The notes beneath the pieces are model-generated. The model made no database searches. It saw only the letters and a program-made list of their open reading frames with translations, and was not told the DNA's origin. The position numbers and the translations under genes were made by a program. Positions 34,691-44,796 of a DNA stretch of 64,000 nucleotides are shown one piece after another. Within the stretch, counting starts at the first letter, position 1. Every line of letters begins with the position of its first letter. The stretch is from Otatea glauca. Lineage: Eukaryota > Streptophyta > Magnoliopsida > Poales > Poaceae. Location of the stretch: positions 43,880,918 through 43,944,917 of the forward strand of contig CM070730.1 of the NCBI GenBank assembly GCA_036346275.1, in the 5' to 3' direction.

Positions 34691-35033
34691 TCGCCCGATG
34701 CCCGCCATCCGCCGGTGTATGCGCCGGATCGCCTCACCTGTGGTGGGCGGATGAGTGAGTGTCAGCCTTGGAGCTGTGTTGAGACTCGAGTGTGAGTCGC
34801 GTCTTTAAGTTAGCCTTTACCTTTCTAGTTGACGTTAAGGTTCGTGTTTAGTTTGCTTCTTTGTATTGCTGAGTGTGCAGTATGTGTTGCAAAGCTTGTA
34901 GGCTTAAATAAGCACCATACCAAGTTAAATAAAGAATTGTTCAGTTTGGGTATAACATATCTCCCCGCTTTAGAAATTCTTACTTCTCATCTATGCTATA
35001 TCTACCTTTCCTAACCTAAGAGGCAATCATCAG

Positions 35034-36200
35034 ATGGTGAATACTCGAGGAAACAACGGTGCTTGTGAAGTGGATCGTCCAATGACAATCCCAATGATGG
35101 AGGCAGCCCTCAACCACCGCCTGGACATGCAGAACTGGGAGCATTCCTTGCAAAGAGACTCAATCGATGCATAATGATGCAAACAGATGCAAAGAGATGA
35201 CCAATGCAAAGAAGAAACCACAACAATCCTCGCAACTCGTAACAATCATGGTGGACCTCGACCTATGTCCAAGCTATCGGATTTTATGAGGACTAGGCCA
35301 CCAACTTTTCTCGAAACGTGAACCCTTTGGAAGCCGATGATTGGCTTAGGACCATTGAGAAGAAGCCGCACATCACTCAAGGTGAAGGAAATGAGAAGGT
35401 GCTTTACGCCTCATCAACCGGAAGGGACCGCCGCAGAGTGGTGGGAGAACCATCTTGTGCCGCCATGGAGCCCCACAGAGATAACCTGGGAGGAGTTTAC
35501 TAATGCTTTCCGCCAGTATCATGTCCCAGAGGGAATGATGGATCTTAAGAAGGAGGAGTTCAGAGCTTTGAAGCAAGGAGGCCAACCAAAGGGTCGAATA
35601 CTTGAACAAATTTACTCGCTTAGCTCGCTATGCCCTCAAGACGAGCGACAGATAAAGCCGCATAGCCTCGCTTCATGAAGGGATCAACTCAGACTACAGT
35701 GGGATCGATTACCCACAATTTCCTGATTTTCGTGAGCCGGTAATAAGGCTTTGATCCTAGAGGATAAGCGCAAAGAGCTAGGTGAAAACCGTAAGCGCTT
35801 GATGAACAATCGGTGGACGCCCAAACCATCTACGCTTGAGGATGTCACCACAAAGAATTTGCTAGATTCCAACCACCACCGTGAACAGGACATCAACCTC
35901 GTGACTCGCCCCGCCAATCGAATTTCTGCACTCAGCCGCAAGGCAACAATGCACCTGTGGGGAAATCAAGATCTGCAGTGAAGAGATGCTATACTTGCAA
36001 TGAGCCGTGGCACTTTTCAAATAGGTGTCCACGTAGGGAGGCATCACACCATTCGTTTCAACCTGGGAACAACACCCGCTAAAGCACCAACATCGAGGAA
36101 ATCGTGCACCAAGCCAAGCCGAGCAACGCCGCAATCAACGGCGTGGAAGAATCAACCACATCACCACCGATGGAGCTCGTGAAGCTACTGACGTCAGATC
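35034..36200 (+). pseudogene. gag of element 2, frameshifted
   Basis: Opens MVNTRGNNG at about 35034. Further blocks are FMRTRPPTF-like at 35285, NPLEADDWLRTIEKKPHITQ at 35320, then TAAEWWENH and PTEITWEEFTNAFRQYHVPEGMMDLKKEEF at 35430-35570 (retrotransposon gag domain). A full CCHC knuckle, CYTCNEPWHFSNRC, is at about 35980-36030, with all four ligands present. Gag would package the RNA. Several frame breaks separate these blocks. Confidence 0.82.
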
Positions 36201-36549
36201 GGGTAAGTTCTGGTCAACTCAAGACTGCCATGCTTTGTTTGATTTCGAGCTTCGCATTCGCTTGTTTCTCAAAGTTTTGCAACCAAGAATGGATTTAAAG
36301 TGGTGAATCTTAAGTGTGTGCTTTAGTCCAAGCCCCGTGATCCGAGCTTAGATCTAGCCTTGGGTGTTTGGGAGCTAAGTTGCTTATGAATGGGATAGAA
36401 TTCCTAGCTTAATCTTATCTTGATAGATGCGCAATCCTAGACGTCATCCTTGGAATGGATTGGCTGTCCAAGCATAAGGTCGTTTTAGATTGTGGCCAAG
36501 GATCGTGACCTTGGAAGGCCCTAGTGGCAAGAAAGTGGAGTTTCAAGCG
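36201..36549 (+). pseudogene. Aspartic protease of element 2, active site frameshifted
   Basis: The active-site region reads GATTTCGAGCTTCGC near 36240, where the family has an Asp-Ser-Gly-Ala-Ser codon run; the CAGG is changed to TCG. Downstream in other frames are AILDVILGMDWLSKHK and DCGQGS. It would process Gag-Pol. Confidence 0.7.
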
Positions 36550-37491
36550 ACCGCAGCCGACGGGCGCTAACGGTCAACACAGTGAAAGCCATCAAGATGG
36601 AAGATGTGCCAAGAGCGAGAATATCCGGATGTATTTCCGTAAGATTTGCCAGATTGCCACCGATCGTGATATCGAGTTTGTCATCGAAGTTAGCACGTGT
36701 ACAAAGACCGATATCAAAGAGACCATATCGGATGCCTACCGACGAGTTAGTAGAAATGAAGAAGCGCATTGAGGAACCGCAAGAGAAAGGTTTCATTAGA
36801 CCAAGTTCATCGCCGTGGGGAGCCCCGGTTTTGTTTGTTCGCAAGAAGGATGGAAGTCTTAGAATGTGCATCGACTACCGTGCACTTAATGAAGTAACGA
36901 TCAAGAATAAGTATCCGCTGCCCGTGATCGACGACTTATTTGATCGCTTAAGAGGAGCTGAGTTTTTCCAAGATAGATCTTCGCTCGTGATACCATCGCT
37001 GAAGATCCGAGCGGAGGATGTACCTAAGATGCGCTTACGCGATATGGACATTACGAGTTCACACCATGTCATTCGGATTGACTAATGCCCCAAAGATATT
37101 TCATGAACATGATGAATAAAGTCTTCATGGATTACTTGGACAAGTTTGTTGTAGTCTTCATAGACGATATCTTGGTTTACTCAAGACAGAGGAAGAGCAT
37201 GCGAATATCCGAGAATGGTTTTAAACAGTGCGAGAGCATCAACTATATGCTAAGTTTAGCAAGTGTGAATTTTGGAAGGAGAAAGTTGAATTTCTCGGTC
37301 ATGTAATGACTACCAAAGGAGTCGCATTGATCCCAAAGAAAGTGGACGCAGATGTTGCATTGGGAGCCACCGAAGTCCGCTACCCGATCCGTAGTTTTCG
37401 GGAATGGCGGATATTACCGCCGGTTCATAGAAGGATTCTCGACAATTGCTAAACCCCGACGCAGCTTGTTGAAGAAAGAAAAGAAGTTTGC
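36550..37491 (+). pseudogene. Reverse transcriptase of element 2
   Basis: 36582-37085 holds KRPYRMPTDELVEMKKRIEE, EKGFIRPSSSPWGAPVLFV and KDGSLRMCIDYRALNEVTIKN. The active-site block VVVFIDDILVYSRQ is at about 37150-37190 and YAKFSKCEFWKEKVEFLGHV at 37240-37310. MNMMNKVFMDYLDKF precedes the active site. Five or more frame shifts. Same chromovirus type as element 1. Confidence 0.9.
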
Positions 37492-38193
37492 ATGGACGCC
37501 AGAGTGCGAGAAAAGTTTCATGGAATTAAAGAAGCGTTTAACAACAATTTCGTATTAGTATTGCCAGATGTGCAGAATGGATTTGACATTTACTGCGATG
37601 CTTCGAAGCAGGGCTTGGGATGCGTGTTAATGCAAGAAGGCAAAGTCGTTGCTTATGCATCGAGACAATTGAGACCACATGAAGTGAATTACCCAACGCA
37701 TGATTTGGAGTTAGCTGCCGTAGTGCATGCTTTAAAGATATGGCGTCATTATCTCATAGGAAATAGATGTGAGATATATACGGACCATAAGAGTCTGAAA
37801 TACATATTCACTCAATCTGACCTGAATATGAGACAACGAAGATGGCTTGAGCTAATTAAGGATTATAATGTGGGAATCCATTATCATCCTGGAAAAGCCA
37901 ATGTGGTGGCAGATGCCCTGAGTCGAAAAAGCCATAGCGCAAATGCATTGTCAATGGAGGATCAACCGGAACTATGCAAGGAATTTCAGAAGCTAAGATT
38001 GGAAGTCGTTCCGCAAGGAATGATAGCTGCGCTAGAAGTGAAGCCAACATTAGAGGATCAGATTAGAGAAGGTCAACAAGATGACGATAAAATTTCAAAA
38101 TCAAGGCTAAAAGGAAGAAGGCCTAGCCATAGATTTCTCTGGACGAACAAGGAACTATGTTCTTCAAAGGCCGAATTTGTGTGCTTGGGATAA
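37492..38193 (+). CDS. RNase H domain of element 2, open frame
   Basis: A 233-codon open frame covers the whole RNase H domain: FDIYCDASKQGLGCVLMQ with the first catalytic Asp, VVAYASRQLRPHEVNYPTHDLELAAVVHALKIWRHYL with the catalytic Glu, YTDHKSLKYIF with the next Asp, then HPGKANVVADALSRK with the last Asp. The linker to integrase follows (LEVVPQGMIAALEVKP). It is part of the Pol polyprotein, not a separate gene; the ATG of the open frame is incidental. It is the best preserved stretch of pol in the window. Confidence 0.85.
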   Translation: MDARVREKFHGIKEAFNNNFVLVLPDVQNGFDIYCDASKQGLGCVLMQEGKVVAYASRQLRPHEVNYPTHDLELAAVVHALKIWRHYLIGNRCEIYTDHKSLKYIFTQSDLNMRQRRWLELIKDYNVGIHYHPGKANVVADALSRKSHSANALSMEDQPELCKEFQKLRLEVVPQGMIAALEVKPTLEDQIREGQQDDDKISKSRLKGRRPSHRFLWTNKELCSSKAEFVCLG

Positions 38194-39051
38194 AAGGAAT
38201 TAAAACAATTGATTCTTGAGGAAGCGCATGATTCAAAGTACTCAATTCATCCAGAAGTGCTAAAATGTACCAAGATTTGAAAGAGAGATTCGTGGCCAAA
38301 TATGAAGCGTGAAGTAGCCGAACATGTTGCTTTATGCGACGATGTCGAGGGTAAAAGCCATGCATCAAAGACCACTGGTCATTGCTGTAAATTAAAAATT
38401 CGGAATGGAAGTGGGAAGAAATCGAATGGATTTTATCACCGGTTTACCTAAGACTCGTAAAGGTTACGATTCCATTTGGGTTATCGTGGATCGCCTAACC
38501 AAGGTCGCCATTTCATCCCAAAGAAAGACCACTTACACCGAGATCGCTTGGCGTAATTGTACATGTCAAGGATTGTATGTTTGCATGGAGTGCCAAAGAA
38601 GATTGTGTCGCATGAGGTACCCAATTTACCTCAAGGTTTTGGAATAAGTTGCATGAAGCAATGGGAACCCGTCTCAATTTCAAGATAAAGATATCACCCG
38701 CAGATGATGGTCGACTGAAAGAGTAAATCAGATTTTAGAGGATATGTTGAGAGCCTGTGCCTTAGCGTATGCCACGTCATGGGATAAATGTTTGCCATAT
38801 GCAGAATTCAGTTATAATAATAGTTATCAAGCTAGCCTACAGATGTCACCATTCGAGGCGTTGTATGGACGTGCTTGTCGTACTCCGTTGAATTGGAATG
38901 AAACGGGAGAGCGCTTGGTGTTTGGGCCAGACATTCTCGAGGAAGCCGAAAGTCAAGTCGCAATGATCGAGAGAGGTTGAAGATAGCACACCAAGAGAAA
39001 AGCTACGCAGATAACCGTCGCCGAGATTTGAGTTTTGAACCGTAAGATCAT
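38194..39051 (+). pseudogene. Integrase core of element 2, frameshifted
   Basis: The HHCC region is broken (HDSKYSIHPE at 38230; the Cys pair near 38335 reads CDDVEG). The first catalytic block is GMDFITGLPKTR with a lost base near 38426, then GYDSIWVIVDRLTKVA. The second (TQFTSRFW-like) is damaged at 38620-38645. EDMLRACALAYATSWDKCLPYAEFSYNNSYQASLQMSPFEALYGRACRTPLNW is read in pieces at 38740-38900 in one open frame. Confidence 0.85.
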
Positions 39052-39438
39052 GTGTATCTCAGGGTTACCCCTCTTAAGGGCGTTAAGAGATTTCACGTTA
39101 AAGGGAAGCTTGCACCAAGATATGTCGGTCCGTTCAAGATTCTGAGCCGCCGAGGAGAGGTAGCTTATCAGTTAGAGTTGCCTCAGTCCTTGGCAGGAGT
39201 GCATGATGTATTCCATGTGTCGCAGCTTAAGAAGTGTCTCAGAGTGCCAACAGAACAAACCCCGTTGGATGCAATAGAGCTGCAAGAAGATTTGACTTAT
39301 AAAGAGCAACCGATCAGAATTTTGGATGTTATGGAGCGCAAGACCAGAAGCAAGTCTATTCGCTTTTGCAGAGTTCAGTGGAGCAATCATTCCGAAAGTG
39401 AAGCCACTTGGGAGCGAGAAGAAGATTTGAAGTCGTAA
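39052..39438 (+). pseudogene. Integrase C terminus with chromodomain-like tail, element 2
   Basis: A 128-codon open frame to the natural stop of Pol. It contains GVKRFHVKGKLAPRYVGPF, VFHVSQLKKCLRV, then a C-terminal module (YKEQPIRILDVMERKTR, then RVQWSNHSESEATWEREEDL). The last part follows the chromodomain pattern of chromovirus integrases, which can bind modified histones and guide insertion to heterochromatin; the aromatic residues needed for methyl-lysine binding are only partly kept. The stop lies about 60 bases before the 3' LTR. Confidence 0.85.
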
Positions 39439-39484
39439 TTCTAACCTATTCTCTAGTTAGCCCCAATCTCTGCCGAGATTCTCA

Positions 39485-39497
39485 TAAGGGGGAGGTT
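39485..39497 (+). other. Polypurine tract of element 2
   Basis: TAAGGGGGAGGTT directly before the 3' LTR start. Confidence 0.85.
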
Positions 39498-42400
39498 TGT
39501 AACATCCCAAAATCTTCCAAATATTATTTTATTGCTTAAATGTGCATTTGTGATTTTCTGAGTTTATTTGGATTTTTCTCGATTTATTGGAATTAAATGT
39601 TATTTCAAGTTTATTGCTTTTAATCAAAAGTATTTAAATCTGTGCCAAGTTAAAATAAAGTTTTGCCAAAAATATTTTATTTGAGTCCGTAATGTCTCAA
39701 AGTATTTTTGAGATTTTTCTTGATTTTTCCCGATTATTTTATTGTCTAAAACAAATAAAATGAATTTTTGTAATTATTTTAAATAAGAAATCTTTTAAAA
39801 TCAAATTAAATAAAGATCGGGCCGAGCCCATCTCTCGTGGCAGCCGGCCGCCGCAGCGCAGCCCACTAAGCCCAGCTTCTAGAAGCTTAGCGCCAACCGC
39901 TGATCTTGAATCCGGCGGTCAAGCAATCGCACAGAAACCTAAACCCTAGCGCAGAGGACCGTAGGATCAAGATCAAGCGGCGCCGCTTAAGCCGATGCGT
40001 TTAGAGTAAGAGGAGATCTCATCCGCTGCTTCGAGTTGGACAGATCTCGATCGTGCGCGCCGGGTCGATCCGGGCCGCTCGCTGGCAATCGGAGGGTTCT
40101 TGGTTGTCGCCTCCGTTTGAACTCCTCCGCCGCGCGCCGCGTGTCGCTGGATGGACTCGAGTCCCGGTCCGCCGCTCGCACGCCTCCGCCCGCCTATTTA
40201 AGGAACCGACGGTGCATTGAGGTCCTTGTCCCGCACCGCAGCAGAAGCGCAAGGTCTCGCTGCCCGCAGCTCGCCGAGCGCCGTGTGGAGGATCGCCGCC
40301 TTCATCGCCGGTGGATCTCGCTCTCGGCGGCGCCATTTGCGCGGGAGAGGATTTGGACCGCCGGATCATCGCCAACGCCTCCGATCCAGCCGCGTGGTCT
40401 CGTGGATTCGTAAGCCCTCGCATCGCGGTCCGTTAGATTTTAATCTCGCGGTTCGATCTTGCCGCGTGTGCTTCGATCGCAGCCAATACCGATGAGATCT
40501 CGAATGCATCGATGGCGCCGCCGCGCGGCCAATCGGTGCCGCCGCTGGAGGCGCAGGCACCGAGGCGCCGTGGCGCCGGGTTCACGGTGGACCGTGAGGA
40601 GGTCTCGTGGACTGTGTCCATGCGCCGAGGCCACGGTCGAGTTCTCGATTGGCTCGGCCCAATACGATGTCACACGACGCCATGCTTGCGCCATAATCAT
40701 ATTTTCAATTGGAAAATAATCCGATTGGAAATTCGTGATGATGACGTCATCATGAGGTCACGCTGACGTCATAAATCGATTTTTCAAGATAAAAATAAAT
40801 CTGTTAAATTCGAATTTCGATTTTTCGATTTCAGATTTATTTCAAACTTCAAAAGGCTATATCTTTTGCATCGTAACTCGGATTTGAGTGATTCCAGTTT
40901 CTAAAAATTTGTAAAATTGAGATCTATTTAATGGTGATTTTATTTGATTTTTGGAGTTCAATTGCTCTCTGTTTTGGCATTTATTTGCTTTTCTCTTCTG
41001 AGACGCGTGAGACGTTGAATTGTGCGACGCTCGAGGAAGATCAAGCAACCCAAGAGCAATCTTCAGATCAAGATCAGGACCTATTCCAAGGCAAGTTGTG
41101 CTTTGATCATGTTGAACCCATGTTTATAAAATTGCTATGTTTGTTTTACAATATTGCATATATTTCAAATATACAATTGTTTCAAATTAGATTGGGTTTA
41201 GCTAAAATACCAGATTGATCTATACCCTACCTTGTCATTTTATGCCATGAACCATTGTCACCCTAGATTGGTTTAATATAGTTGATTAATAATTATGATC
41301 AACATTGGAGGTTAGACCGTATTAGTTGCTTAGCCATGCCACGCCATCACATGTGTCGTAATCATTGATAATTAATCTTGATTAATGGAATATGGAACAA
41401 TATTATGAACTTGTGTGTCATGTGGGATCACACGATGAGATTGAGTTGTTGTGGCGAGTCATGTCACGCAACGATGTTGAATTGTTGATGGCACGTGGTG
41501 CTTGGTAATCAATCGGGTGATGATAACTTAGATTGGGGCAAGTGGCAAGGGGCGAGGAGGTTAAGGTGGGCCCGATGGGCGATGGTATGTGGATGTCTTG
41601 CCTTGATCACACTAAGGACTTAACCTTGCAAGCCTTTGACTGAGTCAACCATGCAACCACATGTCCGTATGGGCCACTTAATGAGTAATTTGCAAAGTCT
41701 TAATGTTGATACTATCGTGGGGTGTGAGTTCCCGGGTGGTGTAATTCACATGGCGCAAGAGGGGGCCCGGATGGAGTTTATGAGACCGCCAAATGTTGAA
41801 ACCTTAGCGGTAGTATCGGGTTAAGATAGAGCATTGTAAAGGCTTTGTTATAATCTCTCGCCTTTGTGGTGTTTGGTTGTATCACGTGGGTAAAGTGCAT
41901 AACCTCCGCAGAGTGTGAAACTATTCGATAGCCGTGTTTCATGTATTGAGCAATGCTCGGAATTACAGATTAAGGGTTAGATTAATAAATTGACAACTTG
42001 GTTGGGATGGCGGGATGGCCATATGGAAGATTGGAACTTGATTTAGGATTGGAAACTTGGTTTACTTGAGAAATACTGAATTTATTTATTATTGCTATTT
42101 GTTTTACATTCTTTACAATCTATTCATCAGTATTTGTTCATAAATGTCGCTTATTGCAAAATAGCCATGATAGCCTATCCTTTGGAATAAGCCTTACATA
42201 TAGATAAATAGAATCTGCATTCTGCACAACTTGTTGAGTGCTTTAAGTACTCACCCTTGCCAAACAACAATAATCAACAGTTGAAGAATCTACACCCGTG
42301 TTGGAAGATGAAGTCCAAGAAGACACGAGTCATTAGGGTCCGAGCCTTGTCGGTTGCCTGTGGTGAACTGATGAGCTATCTACGTTTCTACTTTCCGCTG

Positions 42401-42615
42401 CTTAATTATTAGCTTATATTCTCGCCTTACTCCTGCGTGGCTTAATAATGTAAGTTGGTCATAAGATCATACATTTAGCTATATCAATAAATGAACTATT
42501 ATTCTATTATCGCTGTGTATGATGTGATATGTACCAATGTTAAGTCGTGTGCACTAGCGTTGATCCAGGAATAGTGCAAGAACACAGTGGGTTCAATCTG
42601 GATTCGGTCCTTACA
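39498..42615 (+). repeat. 3' LTR of element 2
   Basis: 3118 bases. Box TATTTAA at 40195-40201, palindrome at 40738-40753, exon A at 41012-41090 (79 nt, one extra base), exon B at 42281-42336. Most of the AT-rich half is identical to the 5' LTR. Confidence 0.93.
42281..42336 (+). other. LTR acidic exon B (element 2, 3' LTR, intact)
   Basis: 56 nt after CAACAG, encoding VEESTPVLEDEVQEDTSH and TAG. Length and phase equal those in subfamily A and in element 3. Confidence 0.5.
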
Positions 42616-42620
42616 TGTGT
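42616..42620. repeat. Target site duplication of element 2, right copy (TGTGT)
   Basis: TGTGT directly after the LTR end, equal to 30707-30711. Confidence 0.88.
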
Positions 42621-42935
42621 GGAGTCCGGTTTAGAGCATCGCTTCTCCTCTCCCTACGCCCTCAAAGAAATGGCGAGTGGAAAGTAAGAACAGGACCTGG
42701 AAGAGATGGCCAGGACGATGCTAGACGAGTACAGTACTCCTAGGAAGTTTTGGGCAGAGGCTATAGCTACTGCTTGCCATGTTTCTAATCGTGTATTCTT
42801 GAGAGCTTCAGTTCGTAGAGAGTGACCTTTAGTTAGCCGATATCTTCACCAAGCCTTTGGATAGCTCCAGATTTACTACCTTGAGGAGTGAGCTTGGAGT
42901 CGTGAGCCCTTACGGTCTTTCGTGAGGGGGAGCTG
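42621..42935 (+). pseudogene. SIRE-like Copia integrase fragment joined to the end of RNase H
   Basis: The first part matches the Copia integrase just after its catalytic core (EHRFSSPYAL, EEMARTMLDEYSTPRKFWAEAIATACHVSNRVFLR), with frame breaks near 42670. At about 42830 it changes abruptly into the last residues of Copia pol (ADIFTKPLDSSRF in one reading, then LRSELGVVSPYGLS and a stop). RT and most of RNase H have been deleted between. A purine-rich GTGAGGGGGAGC follows. Confidence 0.8.
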
Positions 42936-43299
42936 GTTTGTATATTATGTATTATATGTTTTCTTCCAGCTTTTTTTTCTTTGTGTTTCTTCTGGGTGAC
43001 TTTGGGCTTATTTTCTTGAGTTGAGTGCACTCTCTTAGACTTCTGGAATGCCTTGCATGGACCTCTTATCTTATGCTTTAGGTTGCTATCATGCGTGATT
43101 AGCAGTTCTCTTTTCTCTCTAGGTTGAGTTCCCTCACAGTCTTATAAGTCTAGCAGGTGTTGGGCCTCCTGAGTAGACAGGGTCTGTGTGCACTCCTTGG
43201 TTGGGATCTAGAGTCAGCTTCCCTATGTGAGTCACTTGGGAAGATAAGAGCGAGTCTGAGCCGTAGTGAGTCTCTTCTATCTTTTCTATGCTCTATAGC
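42936..43299 (+). other. 3' non-coding tail of the SIRE-like element
   Basis: Pyrimidine-rich sequence without a usable ORF. It does not visibly match the 5' LTR part, so it is probably the 3' untranslated region of the element and the 3' LTR has been lost or lies beyond the CACTA insertion. Confidence 0.45.
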
Positions 43300-43317
43300 T
43301 ACTACAAGAAACAGAGA

Positions 43318-43545
43318 AAAATTCGTGGGCAAAAAAAAACCCACAAATTTATTTATTTAAATTCGTCGGATTCTATAAAACCCACGTTTTTAATTAAATT
43401 CGTGGGCCACAATAACACCCACGAATTTATTTATTTAAATTCGTGGGCCACAATAAACCCACGATTAATTTATTTAAATTGTGGGCCGATTACACCCACG
43501 ATTTATTTATTTAAATTCGTGGGCCACAAATTACCCACGAATTTA
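43318..43545. repeat. Subterminal inverted repeats of the CACTA element
   Basis: About five units alternate AAATTCGTGGGC and CCCACGAATTTA around short AT-rich spacers, so each unit can form a small hairpin. This is the typical arrangement of transposase binding sites next to CACTA termini. Confidence 0.8.
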
Positions 43546-43559
43546 ACTCCGAATTGAAA

Positions 43560-44030
43560 AGCCATCAGCTTCCTCTCTCGCTCGTTGTTTTCTCCCGCCA
43601 AGACGCTGCCGTCGCTCGACCGTTCTCGCGCGCGCTGGCGCTGCGCGCCGCCGCGGCCGCTTCTCGGTCGTCTGTGTCGCTGCCGCCGCGCCGCCGCCTG
43701 GCTCCCGCCGCGCCGCGCTGCCTCCCTCCCGCCGCTTCGCCCGGCCACCCCGTCGCTGCCGCTACCCTGCTCACGCCACCGCCGCTTCGCTTCGCCGCTC
43801 GACCACCCGCTGCCGCCGCCGCCGCCGCTCGCTGTTCACCCGAGACGCCGCCGCCAAGCGTTGTCGCTTGTCGGCCGCGCGCTTCGCTGCGCCGCCCGCC
43901 CGGCCGGCGGCACTTACCCCGCCCGCCGCCGAGCCACTGCTGCTTATCGCCGGCGCTGCTACGACGCCGCCGCTGGCTGCCGGGCGCCACCCCGCCTCCC
44001 GGACCCTCCGCGACGCCCGGCGTTGGAGAA
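43560..44030 (+). other. GC-rich leader of the CACTA element
   Basis: Up to several hundred bases of CCGCCGCC-type sequence. All three plus frames are open over long stretches because stop codons are rare in such DNA, so the frames are not evidence of a protein. It ends at a plausible splice donor, as in 5' untranslated exons of CACTA transposase genes. Confidence 0.5.
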
Positions 44031-44178
44031 GGTATATTGCATCTCTTTTTATATTCGTTTGAAGTTATTTCATCTCATTTTATATTCGTTGCATATGATA
44101 TATATTTTTTATTTTCTCGCTGTCGTTGTATATAATGTTAAGAGTTTATGGTTTTTGTCAAACAGTAGAGAGCCTAGG

Positions 44179-44796
44179 TGTAACATCCCAAAATTTGCTC
44201 AAATATTATTTTATTGCTTAAATGTGCATTTATGATTTTCTGGAATTTATTTGGATTTTTCTGGATTTATGTGATTTATTTTCAAATTAAGAATATTAAC
44301 CTTTTATTCAAATCTATTTAAATCTATGAAAAGTCAAAATAAAGTTTTACCAAAACTATTTTATTTAAGTCTAGAATGTCTCAAAGTATTTTTGGGAATT
44401 TTCTGGGATTTTTCCTGATAATTTATTTGCCTAAAACCAATTAAATGAATTTCTAGAATTATTTAAATTAATAAAGTTTTAAAATCCTTTTGAACAGTAT
44501 TGGGCCGAAGCCCAATTCTATGCGCGTGAAGCCCGATTCTGGCGGCCCAGTCAGCCCGCGAGGTTGTCGTCGGAAACCCTAGCCCGTAGCCGTTTGATTT
44601 CAATCCAGTGGCCAGGAGATCGCCACGTGAGTGTTCGCGTCTTGGCCGTCAGATCAAGATCGGCGCGCTGCTCGTGATCGCATGATTCGAGAAGGGAAAA
44701 ATCGCGCCGTTAGTTTTGGAAAGATCGGTTCGAATCGTATCATCCCGAGAGTGATCCTGGCCGTTGGGAGCAGATCGGGTGGCTGGGGGTTGTCGT
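44179..44796 (+). repeat. Tekay-like LTR, first 618 bases only
   Basis: It begins TGTAACATCCC and matches the start of the LTRs of elements 1 and 2 through the CCGTTGGAT-type sequence before the TATA box. It is cut at 44797 by the inverted 4.8-kb LTR. Confidence 0.8.

Larger units (their letters stand above)
30712..42615 (+). mobile_element. Element 2: complete Tekay/Del-like chromovirus LTR retrotransposon
   Basis: An 11.9-kb insertion with LTRs 30712-33824 and 39498-42615, primer site, purine tract and perfect TGTGT duplications, in the same orientation as the SIRE-like element it interrupts. Gene order equals element 1, but the LTRs are a different subfamily (B): the first 1.5 kb is hardly alignable and the end is CCTTACA rather than CCCGACA. 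The RNase H and C-terminal integrase/chromodomain frames are open; RT, gag and the integrase core are broken. Confidence 0.92.
27884..43299 (+). mobile_element. Internal region of a SIRE/Maximus-like Copia element, internally deleted and split by element 2
   Basis: The retained parts are gag (27939 to about 30476), a short non-matching stretch to 30711, then after element 2 an integrase piece joined to the last residues of RNase H (42616-42935) and a 3' non-coding tail. Protease, most of integrase, RT and most of RNase H are gone. Element 2 sits between perfect target duplications, so the deletion was separate from that insertion. The long gag with an extended coiled-coil and second knuckle region is typical of the SIRE/Maximus lineage. 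Confidence 0.8.
43300..44178 (+). mobile_element. 5' end of a CACTA (En/Spm) element
   Basis: It begins TACTACAAGAAA at 43300, one base from the plant CACTA terminal CACTACAAGAAA. Directly behind lie subterminal hairpin-like repeats (43318-43545), then a very GC-rich leader (43560-44030) and a splice donor (AGAAG|GTATATTGC at about 44032). The 3' end and transposase exons are missing; the copy stops where a Tekay-like LTR starts at 44179. Relation to the DUF4216 fragment at 4311-4862 cannot be decided. Confidence 0.75.

Noticed and set aside
43318..43545. Regularly spaced palindromic repeats resembling a CRISPR array
   Set aside because: Units are imperfect, spacers are short and AT-rich, and the array sits next to a CACTA terminus in a plant genome.
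43585..44235. Long overlapping ORFs in the GC-rich CACTA leader
   Set aside because: All frames are open because the sequence is nearly free of A and T; composition is low-complexity Ala/Arg/Pro and no domain is seen.
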